NCBI GenBank assembly: GCA_030849075.1
Contig: JASAOO010003541.1
Coordinates: 1-64,000, forward strand
Direction: 5' to 3'
Source: Zelonia costaricensis
Taxonomy: Eukaryota; Euglenozoa; Kinetoplastea; Trypanosomatida; Trypanosomatidae
Length of the DNA: 64,000 nucleotides
A program made the translations under genes and the position numbers. Positions within the stretch are counted from its first letter, which is position 1; each line of letters begins with the position of its first letter. This document shows, piece by piece, positions 44,201 through 52,138 of this stretch. Under the pieces are notes generated by a model, which was not told where the DNA came from, ran no database searches, and worked only from the letters and a program-made list of their open reading frames with translations.

Positions 44201-46183
44201 GGCGTCGTGGTCGACGCACGTCTTGAGCAGCACCGCCTTGTACACCGCCAGCGACACCGAGGCGTCCATCGTCGCCACATCGCGGAGCATGTACTCCTGC
44301 GCGCGCTGCAGCTGCGGTCGCACAATGGCGGGGTGGTATGGGAGCAGCTGGCACAGGAGCTGCAGCGAATGGTCGCGCACCGCCCTGTCGCTGTCGTTGC
44401 GGGCCATGAAGATGGCGTCGAGGTTGTCGGCGAGGCACAGGTACGGGTAAAAGCGCGGCGTGAGCTGCTGCAGGGCCCAGAGTCGGATCTCCGGGTCGCG
44501 GTCGGCCACCGCGACGTCCAGCACCCGCTCCACCGCATTGCTCACCTCGTTGTCCAGGCGCTGTGTGTGCTGCGCGCTGCTGTTGGCCACCGCCGCGTCC
44601 TGCATCTCGTTGCGCGCCATCACGATCTCGCACAGCTCCAGCACCGTCGTGACAGCGACGCGCCTCACGTCGCGGTCGTCGTGCGAGAGAATCTCCAGCA
44701 CGTCGTCCAGCTGCTCCGTCCGCTGCAGCGTCGTCAGCAGTGGCAGAGAGCGCAGGATCACCGGAATGGGTCGGTTCGCGCAGACGTTGATGCGCAGCGT
44801 CGTCAGCCGCGGGTCGTCAAAGCGGACCCGTGGTCCGGCAAAGCGCAGCAGCGCGTTCACCTTCCCAAAGTTGAGCAGCTCCTGCTCGGTGCCTAGGTAG
44901 TCCTGCAGCAGCGCGTAGATGGGCGCCATCTCCGCCTCGCCGTAGCGCTCCCGCACTCCCTCGAGCAGCTCGTAGAGGAGCGGCACGTGTGGGAGCCGCT
45001 GAATGCACGTCTGGACCGCTTTCACCAGCTCCGTCGTGAAGTACAGGCCCTTCTCCGTCTGCAGCACCTCCTGGAATAGTGCCAGCCCCCCTGCCACCAC
45101 CTCCAGGGACTCATCGGACGTGAGGAACCGCAAGACACGTTTACCGAGGGCGCCGTAGCAGGCCTCGTCCTCTACGCAGAGCAGGTAGGCGACCTTGCCG
45201 ATGCACGTCACGGCCGTGACGCGGGTGGCGTCTTGGTAGACGGTCCAGTCGGTCTCACACAGGAAGCGCACCAGCTGCGGCACATTCCACGGCGCCGACG
45301 CAAACGCCGGCGTGACGGCGACGTGCACGAGGGCGGAGAGGACGCCGACGAGCTGCGACTCATCCGCCGCAGCGCGCATGTAGCGGAAGACGAGGTCGGT
45401 GAGGCCCTGCGCGACGACGGCGGTGACTTCGTAGCAGCTCTGCTCCACCAGGGCGGTGGTGAGACGGATGAGGGCGCTGCGGTGCCACACATCGCGCGTC
45501 TCCATCGCGTCCTTGAGCGTCACGAGGGCCGGGCAGGCGGACGTCACGAGCTCCAGCAGCGTGGGGTTGCGCCGGATAATAAAAGCGGTCGACGCCACAA
45601 TCTTCGCCAGCACTTCGCAGGCGACGGTGCGGCGGCCCACGTCGGCGGCGGACAAGTCCCTCAGCAGCGGCTCCACGTGATCGGCGAGAAGGTCGGTGGT
45701 CGTGCGGATGTTGTCTTCTAACACCTCGCCCAGGCACTGCGTGACTTTCAAGCACGTCTCCGGCGTGGTGCACTTGAAGGCGCGGCTCAGCAGCATCGCG
45801 AAGCAGCGATTTCGCTTCTCGTGCTGGTCCTTCCACTTGATGTCGAAGACGACGCGGAACGAGCTGCACCCCTTGTCGACCGAGGTGGCAAACGCGCTGT
45901 CGATGAGCGCCACCACGCGCTCCTGCAGCGCCTCGCTGGCGCCCAGCTCGCGCTCGTGCAGAAATAGCGTGTCGGTCAGCGCATTCAGACACTCCTCGGC
46001 CCTTTGTCGACGGTCCTCTGGTGTGCAGTTGAGATTCGTGAAAATGGAGCTCAGCTGCTGCCCTAGCGCGGCGGTGCTGTCGCTGCTAAACAGTTTGGTG
46101 ACAGAGATGCCGCTCACCTCGTCAGCATTCAGGTCTTCGGTCATTTGCATTGTGGGCCGCACCCGTCCAATTCGTATGTCCAT
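38258..46183 (-). CDS. TOR3: TOR kinase with PDZ domain (TOR3 / TOR-like 1)
   Basis: This is a phosphatidylinositol-kinase-related Ser/Thr kinase of 2641 residues. The kinetoplastid-only TOR with a PDZ domain is called TOR-like 1 in Trypanosoma brucei and TOR3 in Leishmania; reports link it to acidocalcisomes, polyphosphate and stress. Order: HEAT-type helices (1 to about 1300); PDZ at about 1365-1440 (GVIVTKLAPNGLGARAGVPI); FAT (about 1460-2030); FRB-like bundle (about 2040-2130); kinase domain with FLLKGHEDMRQDERVMQF, the catalytic loop GLGDRHLNNLML (about 2350) and HIDFGD (about 2370); and a Ser/Ala/Pro-rich linker. FATC begins ALARVQAKLTGQDF (2532-2545), is interrupted by about 63 residues, and resumes SLDVPHQVDRLIQEASS up to GWAPFW. 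The Ser of mammalian FRB that contacts rapamycin-FKBP12 is Ala here, and FATC has no cysteine. The start is the ATG of MDIRIGRVRP; MQMTEDL, 11 codons on, is an alternative. Confidence 0.96.
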   Translation of the reverse strand: MDIRIGRVRPTMQMTEDLNADEVSGISVTKLFSSDSTAALGQQLSSIFTNLNCTPEDRRQRAEECLNALTDTLFLHERELGASEALQERVVALIDSAFATSVDKGCSSFRVVFDIKWKDQHEKRNRCFAMLLSRAFKCTTPETCLKVTQCLGEVLEDNIRTTTDLLADHVEPLLRDLSAADVGRRTVACEVLAKIVASTAFIIRRNPTLLELVTSACPALVTLKDAMETRDVWHRSALIRLTTALVEQSCYEVTAVVAQGLTDLVFRYMRAAADESQLVGVLSALVHVAVTPAFASAPWNVPQLVRFLCETDWTVYQDATRVTAVTCIGKVAYLLCVEDEACYGALGKRVLRFLTSDESLEVVAGGLALFQEVLQTEKGLYFTTELVKAVQTCIQRLPHVPLLYELLEGVRERYGEAEMAPIYALLQDYLGTEQELLNFGKVNALLRFAGPRVRFDDPRLTTLRINVCANRPIPVILRSLPLLTTLQRTEQLDDVLEILSHDDRDVRRVAVTTVLELCEIVMARNEMQDAAVANSSAQHTQRLDNEVSNAVERVLDVAVADRDPEIRLWALQQLTPRFYPYLCLADNLDAIFMARNDSDRAVRDHSLQLLCQLLPYHPAIVRPQLQRAQEYMLRDVATMDASVSLAVYKAVLLKTCVDHDALLIQGNTVETIVLQRLESQPFISRSLSVALLQLLRSILERSGPQHHVDFHSFLRPLLSIANGGDSCTRRREALETLTAFITHITKTDISGLSEMYRAVARIIRREAEEEESVTIAAMKVLSAIGAVTPVKMRHVFRLVESDEIEAEEEVVTAALAHCKPRLRISTDMPERYPSAVLYYLVRSLQLALDPKQQVDTLAAVRAMLQDVEGKAKLHLLTQLLPQLQTWLRDPERAFLYETVLGLMNDLAVLLRQFKETVAPSVGYDVLQSVQAFCLLPQAGQKPFSTYVVQLLDSLAKGIPAQEMRDNRWAVEFIHQRLSQNKNDLDLVLRVVKSLESFMAVMHEKELQMILPHVLQCIEPAKASPGGKLSKAKDINDACFDFLNFVMAKQLSLVKHCCAQIVHTIMWYIELADSDEEMDVGLNTLATLVDTVKMPAKRFIMPIEHVAVRNGFPPQYFINLVQSAAGGAKTRMTTTGGTDLNPDRPITLVSHLPRLSQAEFEHEFRAALRAEAVLIDVLDVRHDHGQTMIDFRFRPGTDTAACCNLFSRKATDNKSSMRRNLGILRVEQTEESPRPVGAEVVQALAALPVAKSKKREQSWVLWLHNATVTLLRNSPYAVLRDTCAVADRNTELAKDLFPLAVAAVCGHLETPLRAQLMDIFDRALVAAPTDVKQGLFYFAEFMEGERDEDRVKLVKVMRESVFSVDRDSPSQKFGINYDQDPTRGVIVTKLAPNGLGARAGVPIGAQLLTINNNPVRAVSDIRGMIEGLTHIEVALAYVIEEKVKSRPKPLMNLEALASVAFSGEMHIKAIYFNEVLFEGLSSKIGKIADRKDLQMRRVMTIAEDLIQYYRHLNMTMAANGLLKTLTRKFSDEIFAPEQFGFEEIASLEQLNWWSEALRRYEARMASCSARGLEVASFVGVLRCQQALGHSSRVQELTDEYWTQLSPEAQREVAPYRAKAAFCLGAWDEFDELSLEKRLQGCFGVVERCAALFRAGSHDELMRYTNKVRESMLESFADSLNESYNRAYEGLTRLQHLRHFEELVSYATACEERQALLRRVWHRRLVQMSTRPNDLMTVLSINSLVLSPEEDLHSYVYVIRSLCKSQWFVHAEHLLQRVLSEEATLEDLCECEPELIHTYIKYVYLTKDKQGAYMELKSILSAAEVDAEDPRAEMWGQCWLLLGEWTMYLFPECGEEAIEELMCATELAPNSAAAFHSLGILHCDLARDPSTQGEVQDNHLICCINSLFKSIQLCNDVPGNMVMQDVLRILSVWFTHSGSRQINEAVHHGVQVVADHVWLNVVPQLIARIGIEARYARAILTDLLIRVGSQYSHALIYPLTVAEKSPDAVRQHMAERVLAGIRTLPENDRIVKEASLVSNEMVRIAILWTEKWHAAIQQAAYKPNNAATIFAMLQPLYDDLDRASTPSERSFERTFGQTLRRAKMALEETKTDEAWGFLRQVYAQLRRGVLERRLYMSDVSPTLDGIRDSIVAVPGTFEHDKPLITIRKFHSRVYVMPSKQKPRRIGLDASDGKKYRFLLKGHEDMRQDERVMQFIRLIDTILQSDNAASAIGLSIPQYAVIPLTDNVGVVGWVEDTETIYKMLETYRQAHEVSIYEEVNLIVKKGALNTIEDYHRLPKQQRKTLLNYAMENTPNNELRHIFWDHNDTCEQWLSYRQTYGQTLAAMSMVGYVLGLGDRHLNNLMLQGNGTVVHIDFGDCFEVAMHRALYAEAVPFRLTRLLVCALGITGVDGVYRLTCELAMKNLRRHSENLLSILEAFIYDPLINWRLTVGTEGNEKSGSKSGRPEAGGSASPAEPAAAAARLGVDETAEADAKPVAMQLSKSVSKQGPHFVLPGESQAFENGEETRNQQGDLALARVQAKLTGQDFGVVNSSFSMMRSSRRLDPGGSQHQGSSWGSNSLAGFTDSPKDSFAAPLLTTYLSLRVLNGGADSLDVPHQVDRLIQEASSLDNLADAFLTGWAPFW

Positions 46184-49100
46184 GAAAAGTGTGGGCCCTC
46201 GCCAAAGGTTCCCCCGCTGCGCCGAATGTCCCGACGCAGTCAGCCACACGCAGACACAGTCACACACAAATACGTCCACACACACACACGTGCGGCACCA
46301 CGCCTGCTAAAGCTCACAACAAGCCGCACTGTCGGTGTGTATGTATGTGTGTGTGTGAGTGTGTGTGCAAACTTGCGCGCGAGAAAGGAGACCAACGACG
46401 ATAAGGAGGATGTCAAAGAAGGGAAGCAAACAATGCAGTATTGGGTGAGGTGTGTGTGTGCGGGGGGGGGGGGGGGCAAAGCACGGCCAGGCAGGTTTAG
46501 AACCTTTTGGGGGACAAGCGGGGGAAAGAGGGAGCGGGGACGGAGCCGGGGAGGCGGTGGGTGCGCCACCAACGCGCTAACGAACCAGCCGCGTAAGGGG
46601 GCAAGGACCGAAGAGAAGAAAGGAGAAGCAGAATGGTGCGCGTCAGCCACCCACAACGCAACGGTGCCACAAACACGCAAAAACAAAAAGTGAGAGAAAC
46701 GGCGGCGCCGACGCAGCGGAGAACAGGAGAGCTCCGGGCACGGGGCGCCGAGGGGTGACGGCGTGCGTCGGGTCCGGGGTGGGTGGGCACGCAAAGAGGA
46801 TTTCAGTCGCGAATTACAACGAAGTCTCACGGCGATGATGGAGGCGACAACGTTGGCGGAGGTGGTGGAGAGGGGGGAAGGGAGCGGAACGCAAATAGGA
46901 GCGGGGAGGGAAGGAGAGGGAGAGGGGTGGCACACACACACACACGCACCCAGGGAAACAGGGGAGACAGACGAGGGAGGGGGGAGGGAGCCAAGGAAGA
47001 GAACCGTCAGAGATGAGTCACACGCACGCACACCAGAAAAAAGACGCACACGAAATCGCGTAAACGCAGCGAGAACTCGTGGAAAGCGAGGAAGCGGCAC
47101 AGCTCAGGCAACAGCAGGAGGCACACGAAAAGAAAGCGCCAATTCACTGCATACAAGAGAGAACAGGAAGCTGTCCTTCCTTGGCAGGGGAGGGGGAAGG
47201 TGGAGGCAAGCGGAGGCAAGGCAATGGCGCCGTGCGACGTGCGATCGGTGCAGAGACGGCGAGGAGGGGGGAGGGGGGACAAGTCCTAAATACGACGCGA
47301 AGTGGGAGTGAGAAGCCGCTGCCCTCACGCAAGCGCGGGGGCCGGCACAGCAAAGACGTCGGAGGTGCCGAGTCAGCGTCCGCGTGCGTTGCGGGTGACA
47401 CCTCGTGGTGGTTTCACGCAACTGCGGCTACCCTGATGTGTGATGGGCCTCTGAGGGGCTCCTGGCCAGAAGTGAACACGACTGCTCGAAAGAAGAAGGG
47501 CAACAAGTCACACAGAGAGGGGAGGGAGGGAAGGCGGCTCCTATAAGCAAGCGGTAGCGACGTCAGCCGCAGTTCATGCCATGAAGGACGCAGCACCGGG
47601 CAAAGCCGCTCCCCCCCCAGAGGTGGGCAAGGTGGAGAGGAAGAGAGGGAAGGGGGGAGGGACGCGAAGGTGCCACTCGCGCGCTCGCCGAAAGCGTGCG
47701 TTGCTCGATCGTCGTGCGCCAGCTCAGTGAGAAGTGCTGCTCCTGCTGCTCTGCCCCCGTCGCTGCCTGCTGCCTCGGTGGGTTCGCAAATCTCTGTCGG
47801 GGAGGTTCTTTTTGATGCGACACGCCTTCGTCTGCGTACAGGTGTCGAGTGCACGGTGCGCCAGCACTCCCCTGTGCAACACGCGCAACCGAGACGCCAG
47901 GGGTGCTGTGGCGCGTAGATAGGTCCGATGGCACACACGAACACACGCACACTGACAGAAAGGGCAACGTGCGGTTGTAGTGACGCAGAAACGGCCTGGC
48001 GCGTCTCGGGTGGCGCCGCGCGGCGCTGTGATGAGTGGAGTGCAGACACAGAGGGGTGGGTGATATGGGGGAAGGCCAGCGAGGGGGGGGGGGGCTTTCC
48101 GGGCTGGCGAGATGCGGGAGGACAACACACTAATGACACAAAGAGAAAGTGCGAGACGCACGAGGCTGTGAGGCGGGGAAGGCGTGCAACCAGTGGGTGA
48201 GCAACACAGAAGCTCGTGGCTACCGGTCGCAGTTCAGCTAGGTGCCCCCAGGTGGATCCACAGAAAGATGGGTGAGGGGGGGGGGGAAAGAGAGGGGAGG
48301 GGCCAACTCCTCGCGAACTGGCACTCGTCGGAGAGGGCACGGCGCTCGTCCACCGACAACGGCAAGACACACCGGGGTCACGAGGGGGAGAGGCCAGTAG
48401 AGGTGCGGGATCGAGCGGGGTTGAGGGGGGTGGGGGTACTCTGCGGACCAGGCTGCTACACGGGTGATAACGGAAGCGTTCAGTAGAGTGTGCGGAGGCG
48501 CAGAGGTGACAAGCGGAGGAGGAGAAAAAGCGACATGCAGTGGTGGAGCGACGCAGCGGGATGTGAACACGCCACACCAGGACATACGGGGGAGGGGGAG
48601 GGAGTAGCCTACAAACCACACCTGGTCAGCAGCAAAGCCCACCTTCCAGGGTCCCTCTGCGCTCCCCCCCCCCACCTTCGCCATTCTGCATCCACAACGA
48701 CTCCGTATCTGCCGACAGTGTGTCCGTCGACTCGGTGCTGCTTCCCGTACGACAAACGGCAGCGCACTTTGCCAAGGCGGCGGCGAGCGCCCCAGCACGT
48801 TGTCGGTCGAAACGCGCGGAAGCCATCTTGTGGTGCCGTCGCATCCAGCAGGCGCTCCGCCTGACGGTGTCGCAGGTGGTGGCGGTGCTGCGTATTGAGC
48901 TTCTTTTTTTTTCAGGCACGTACACGTCGTACCTGCCCGGTCCTGTGCTGCCTTGTCCATTGCCTTTTTTCCTTCTTTTCTCTTTCTTCTGCGTGTGTTT
49001 TGTGTTCAGCATAGTTGAGGCGAAGCAGTTCTTTCTCGCTCTCCAGCCGCGTTTGAGCCTCCGCAGCGCCCACACGGACAGCACCGGGAATCGGCACCGC

Positions 49101-49512
49101 AGTCAGAGAGGGACAACAAAGTGAGGCGGTTCCGCTGCTGGTATAGAAGGAGCGTCCGCGAGGAGACCGTGGGGTGGGCCAAGTGCCACGCGGCGCACAT
49201 GGCGGGAGTGGCGGGAGAGAGTGCGCGCCGTGCGCCAGCGACGCACAGGGAACGGGAGAACTGGCTAGCAGGAGAAACGCAAAAAAAAAGAAGGCTCAAG
49301 TGGTTAGGGAGGGGGGGAGGCGGCACGTGTGTCTCCCAGAGAGAGAGAGAGTGACACTGCGCCCGTGGACGGGCCACGGCTTTCCATCACCCGCGCACTC
49401 CCTCACGCCCACCCCCTCGACTCTCTCTCCACGACCCCTCCCTGTACTTCCTCCTGCGCCGGAGAAAGGGAAAAAAAAGGAAAACATCCGGCGTATTCGG
49501 CACTCCGCGGCG
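46184..49512. other. Longest intergenic region, upstream of TOR
   Basis: No sure gene in 3.3 kb. It contains CA (46278-46291) and GT (about 46337-46370) tracts, a G15 run (46462-46476), many polypurine stretches, a G11 run (about 48083-48093) and a doubtful 66-codon ORF (48626-48826). A plus-strand pyrimidine-rich stretch at 48903-49013 has opposite polarity to the rest. A 400-codon minus-strand frame at 47414-48619 is Pro/Ser/Cys-rich without a credible domain. Confidence 0.5.
48626..48826 (-). CDS. Candidate small ORF (66 aa), doubtful
   Basis: An ATG-led frame of 66 codons starts MASARFDRQRAGALAAALAK and continues through an acidic Ser/Thr-rich part (GSSTESTDTLSADTESLW) to a Gly-rich end. 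It is in the cluster's orientation and has no overlap with a sure gene. The opposite strand has an equally open, GC3-rich frame across the same bases (about 48670-48900), so codon statistics do not settle which strand, if either, is coding. No family recognised. Confidence 0.25.
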   Translation of the reverse strand: MASARFDRQRAGALAAALAKCAAVCRTGSSTESTDTLSADTESLWMQNGEGGGGERRGTLEGGLCC

Positions 49513-51123
49513 CTACATCACAATCCGGCGCAGCAACTGCGCCGCAGCCACGCTGAACCCCGCCTGCAGGTCAGACGTCTCCAAGTCCAGCAACGCCCCG
49601 TTCAGAAAGAAGGGGAGCTGGACCGGTGACCTGGCGTTCACGAGGGGCACCACAAAGACGTTCCAGATCTCGCTGCCAACCATCTCGATCTCAGTCGTGT
49701 TGATGTCGCCGATGTTGGAGGCCTCCACACGCACCGAGAGCTTCTCGAGAGGCCGCACCTCGTAGCTGATGGCGCGGCCCGATGGTGCGGCAACGTCCTC
49801 CACCGCGAAGGCGGCACCAAAGCTCAGCGCCAGGACGGGAACGTAGTCCGAGAGCTGCGCCAACCGCCGCGCCGCGGCTGCAATGCACCGCAGCACAGGG
49901 TCCTCGTCTGTCCCCACCGCGCCTGCGCTCTTCTTGGCGAGAGCACGCAGAGCCTTCGCCTCCAGCGATGTGCGGGGTTGCACGAAGAGGCCGACGTTGG
50001 CGTTTGCGAGGGAAACGGAGACGGCACCGGCGTGGGGCACGACGAGGACCGGCGCGGTCTTGAAGCTCACGGCGACTGTCAAGCCGCAGTCCGGGCAGGC
50101 CTCGTACACCGACGGAATCACGTCTTCGAAGAGCGATGTGTTTAGATCCTGCGGAAGGTCATCCACGTATTCGAGACGCCCCGCCGTCAACGCGTTCTGC
50201 AGCAGGTTATTGATGCTCGTCACCGTCGTGCGCAGAGCCACATCGCGGTCCGGCATCGGCGGCACGACGGAAGAGATCGCTGCGGGCGCGCAACCGAGCG
50301 GCACGGGGTTGGCGTCCAGCGTGACCGTCATCCCCTCCGTCGTCATCAGCGGCGGGGTAATGGCACGCAGGTTGAAGTCGGCAAATATCCCGTTGAGCGC
50401 CTCGGCAAGCCGCGCCGGGGCGTCGTCGCTCAGCTTGCTCTGCACCTTCTTCGCCACAACAGCGTCCAGCTCGCCGATGAAGAGCTCCACCACCTTCTGC
50501 GCCAGCCCGCACGCCTTGCTGTCCAGCTCGTGGTGCACGTCCAGCGTCCCCCACGCGAAATCGACCGAGATAAACGTGGCGTTCCAGTAGCCCGCCGGGA
50601 GCAGCGTGAGAAGCAGCGCGGCGTCGATCATTGTCGTGTTGAGAGAGGCCCAAAATGTGCCGTAGCACTTGATGCCTAGGTACTCGAAGACGAACCGCGA
50701 CTTGTCCACCTCGAGCCCGACACCGGTAGCGTGGAACGTCATACTCTGCGCCTGCGGCGTGCCAGTCGTGATTGAAGCGGAGTCCAGCTGGAAGTTATGC
50801 AGCGTCATGGCGTCGATCGTGACGTGGTCCTGCGCCTGCGGCGGGATATTGAGCACGTTCTCCGGGTTTAGAACCGCGGGCACCACGACAATCTGCAGAA
50901 ACGCGTTAATGACCTTTGTCGACGCAGCAACTGAGAAGTTGGCGGGAAGGCAGTCCATGACATCGCGCGGCGACGACCAAAACGGCGCGGCGGAGCCGTA
51001 CGAGGTCGAGGCGGGGAGGAATGGGAGAATGCTGAGGAGGACAAGACACACAAGCAACACCGAGCCGCAAGGGTGGTGCAGCACCGCGGTGGTGGCGCGG
51101 CGAACCTGGGCGAGAAGGAACAT
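49513..51123 (-). CDS. BPI/LBP/CETP-family lipid-binding protein
   Basis: The protein has 536 residues from its first ATG; the upstream frame is Ser/Pro-rich and was dropped. Residues about 20-38 (GSVLLVCLVLLSILPFLPA) form a signal peptide or signal anchor. The rest alternates beta-strand and helix like the two-barrel BPI fold. The N-terminal barrel has TIDAMTLHNFQLDSASITTG, a long helix (LAQKVVELFIGELDAVVAKK) and two cysteines (YLGIKCYG and DSKACGL) that match the single conserved disulfide of the family. A Pro-rich centre (PLGCAPAAISSVVPPMPDRD) precedes the second barrel, which ends near SVAAAQLLRRIVM. The family binds lipids or lipopolysaccharide; in protists the ligand is unknown. It is likely secretory/endosomal or membrane-anchored facing the lumen. 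Several N-x-S/T sites support a secreted topology. Confidence 0.8.
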   Translation of the reverse strand: MFLLAQVRRATTAVLHHPCGSVLLVCLVLLSILPFLPASTSYGSAAPFWSSPRDVMDCLPANFSVAASTKVINAFLQIVVVPAVLNPENVLNIPPQAQDHVTIDAMTLHNFQLDSASITTGTPQAQSMTFHATGVGLEVDKSRFVFEYLGIKCYGTFWASLNTTMIDAALLLTLLPAGYWNATFISVDFAWGTLDVHHELDSKACGLAQKVVELFIGELDAVVAKKVQSKLSDDAPARLAEALNGIFADFNLRAITPPLMTTEGMTVTLDANPVPLGCAPAAISSVVPPMPDRDVALRTTVTSINNLLQNALTAGRLEYVDDLPQDLNTSLFEDVIPSVYEACPDCGLTVAVSFKTAPVLVVPHAGAVSVSLANANVGLFVQPRTSLEAKALRALAKKSAGAVGTDEDPVLRCIAAAARRLAQLSDYVPVLALSFGAAFAVEDVAAPSGRAISYEVRPLEKLSVRVEASNIGDINTTEIEMVGSEIWNVFVVPLVNARSPVQLPFFLNGALLDLETSDLQAGFSVAAAQLLRRIVM

Positions 51124-52138
51124 CCTCTCAAGCCTGAGGGTAATCAAGGACGGGCGGAAATCAAAAGTAGAGCACGAGGCGCACCAGCAGCCTGTGCGTG
51201 CACGCGTGTGCGATGGTTCACGAACGAGGGGACGAGAGAGAGACGGGTGCGGTACGAGAAGTGGCAGAAGTATGAGTACGTGCAGCAGCAAGGGAGCCGC
51301 GGACACTCTTTAACGTAGAGCAGCCTGGCAAGACGGCGGTGTGGAAACGGGTGACGGCGGAGTGAGAGAGAGAGCGACCTGGCGCTGCGCTATGCGTGGG
51401 TAGGGCGGCACCGTGAGGGAGCGCGGCGAGCGTCACAGAGGAAACGCGGAGGTGGGATGGGGAGGAGAGCAGAGGTGAAGTTGCACCTATTGTCCAGTGG
51501 GAGAGGGGCGTGACGGGGCCCCGTCGGTGATGAGCGGAAGACCCAAACACAGAGGAGGGAGAGGGGGGAGGCGGTGGCGCGGTAGCGAGGGCAGCGGGAA
51601 GTGGAAGTGACGGGGGGGTTGCGTGAACCACACGCGCTGGTGCGGTGGGGAGCTTTAGCGAACCGCACGTGGTGCCGCCTCGCGTCCAAAGCGCCCTGGC
51701 GGCGTTCCCGTGCCACTTCCCACCGGCGGCAGCCGCAGGAAGGGCGACAAGAAACGCAACGCACAACCCCGTTGTCGCCGCTGCGTACGTCGTCGCATTG
51801 CGTGGTGCATTTGTTTTGTCCGATGCCTCGCCGTCGTTCAGACGCGGCAACACGTCTGCGCCAGGTGTGGGGGGACCACGACCATCCCCGCAGGAGAGAG
51901 AGTGAGTCAGAGACAGGCTGGAAAGCGACGCTCCACCGCGGCAGCGCTGGTCAGCGGCAGAGGGTACCCCAGATGCGCCACTGCGACGGCTTGGACGAGC
52001 ACAACGGCACGTGCGGAAGAGCACGGGTGCGCCGTGCCGGAGCACTGCCGCATGCTTGCGGAGCTGCTGGGGATGGCCCGGACGTGGTGCACTTCGTCAG
52101 CGCCACCGCTTTCCGCTCGCTCGACCCCGTCGACACCA
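51124..52138. other. Intergenic region
   Basis: No sure gene. A probable BPI acceptor AG lies at 51135-51134 after a T/C-rich stretch, only about ten bases from the ATG. The part at 51930-52138 has plus-strand frames with high GC3 but shifting phase (see findings). Polypurine stretches occur near 51361-51378 and 51550-51575. Confidence 0.5.

Noticed and set aside
47414..48619. A 401-codon minus-strand open frame in the spacer upstream of TOR
   Set aside because: It is Pro/Ser/Cys/Arg-rich with no domain, and it passes through polypurine tracts of the processing type. It is most likely non-coding.
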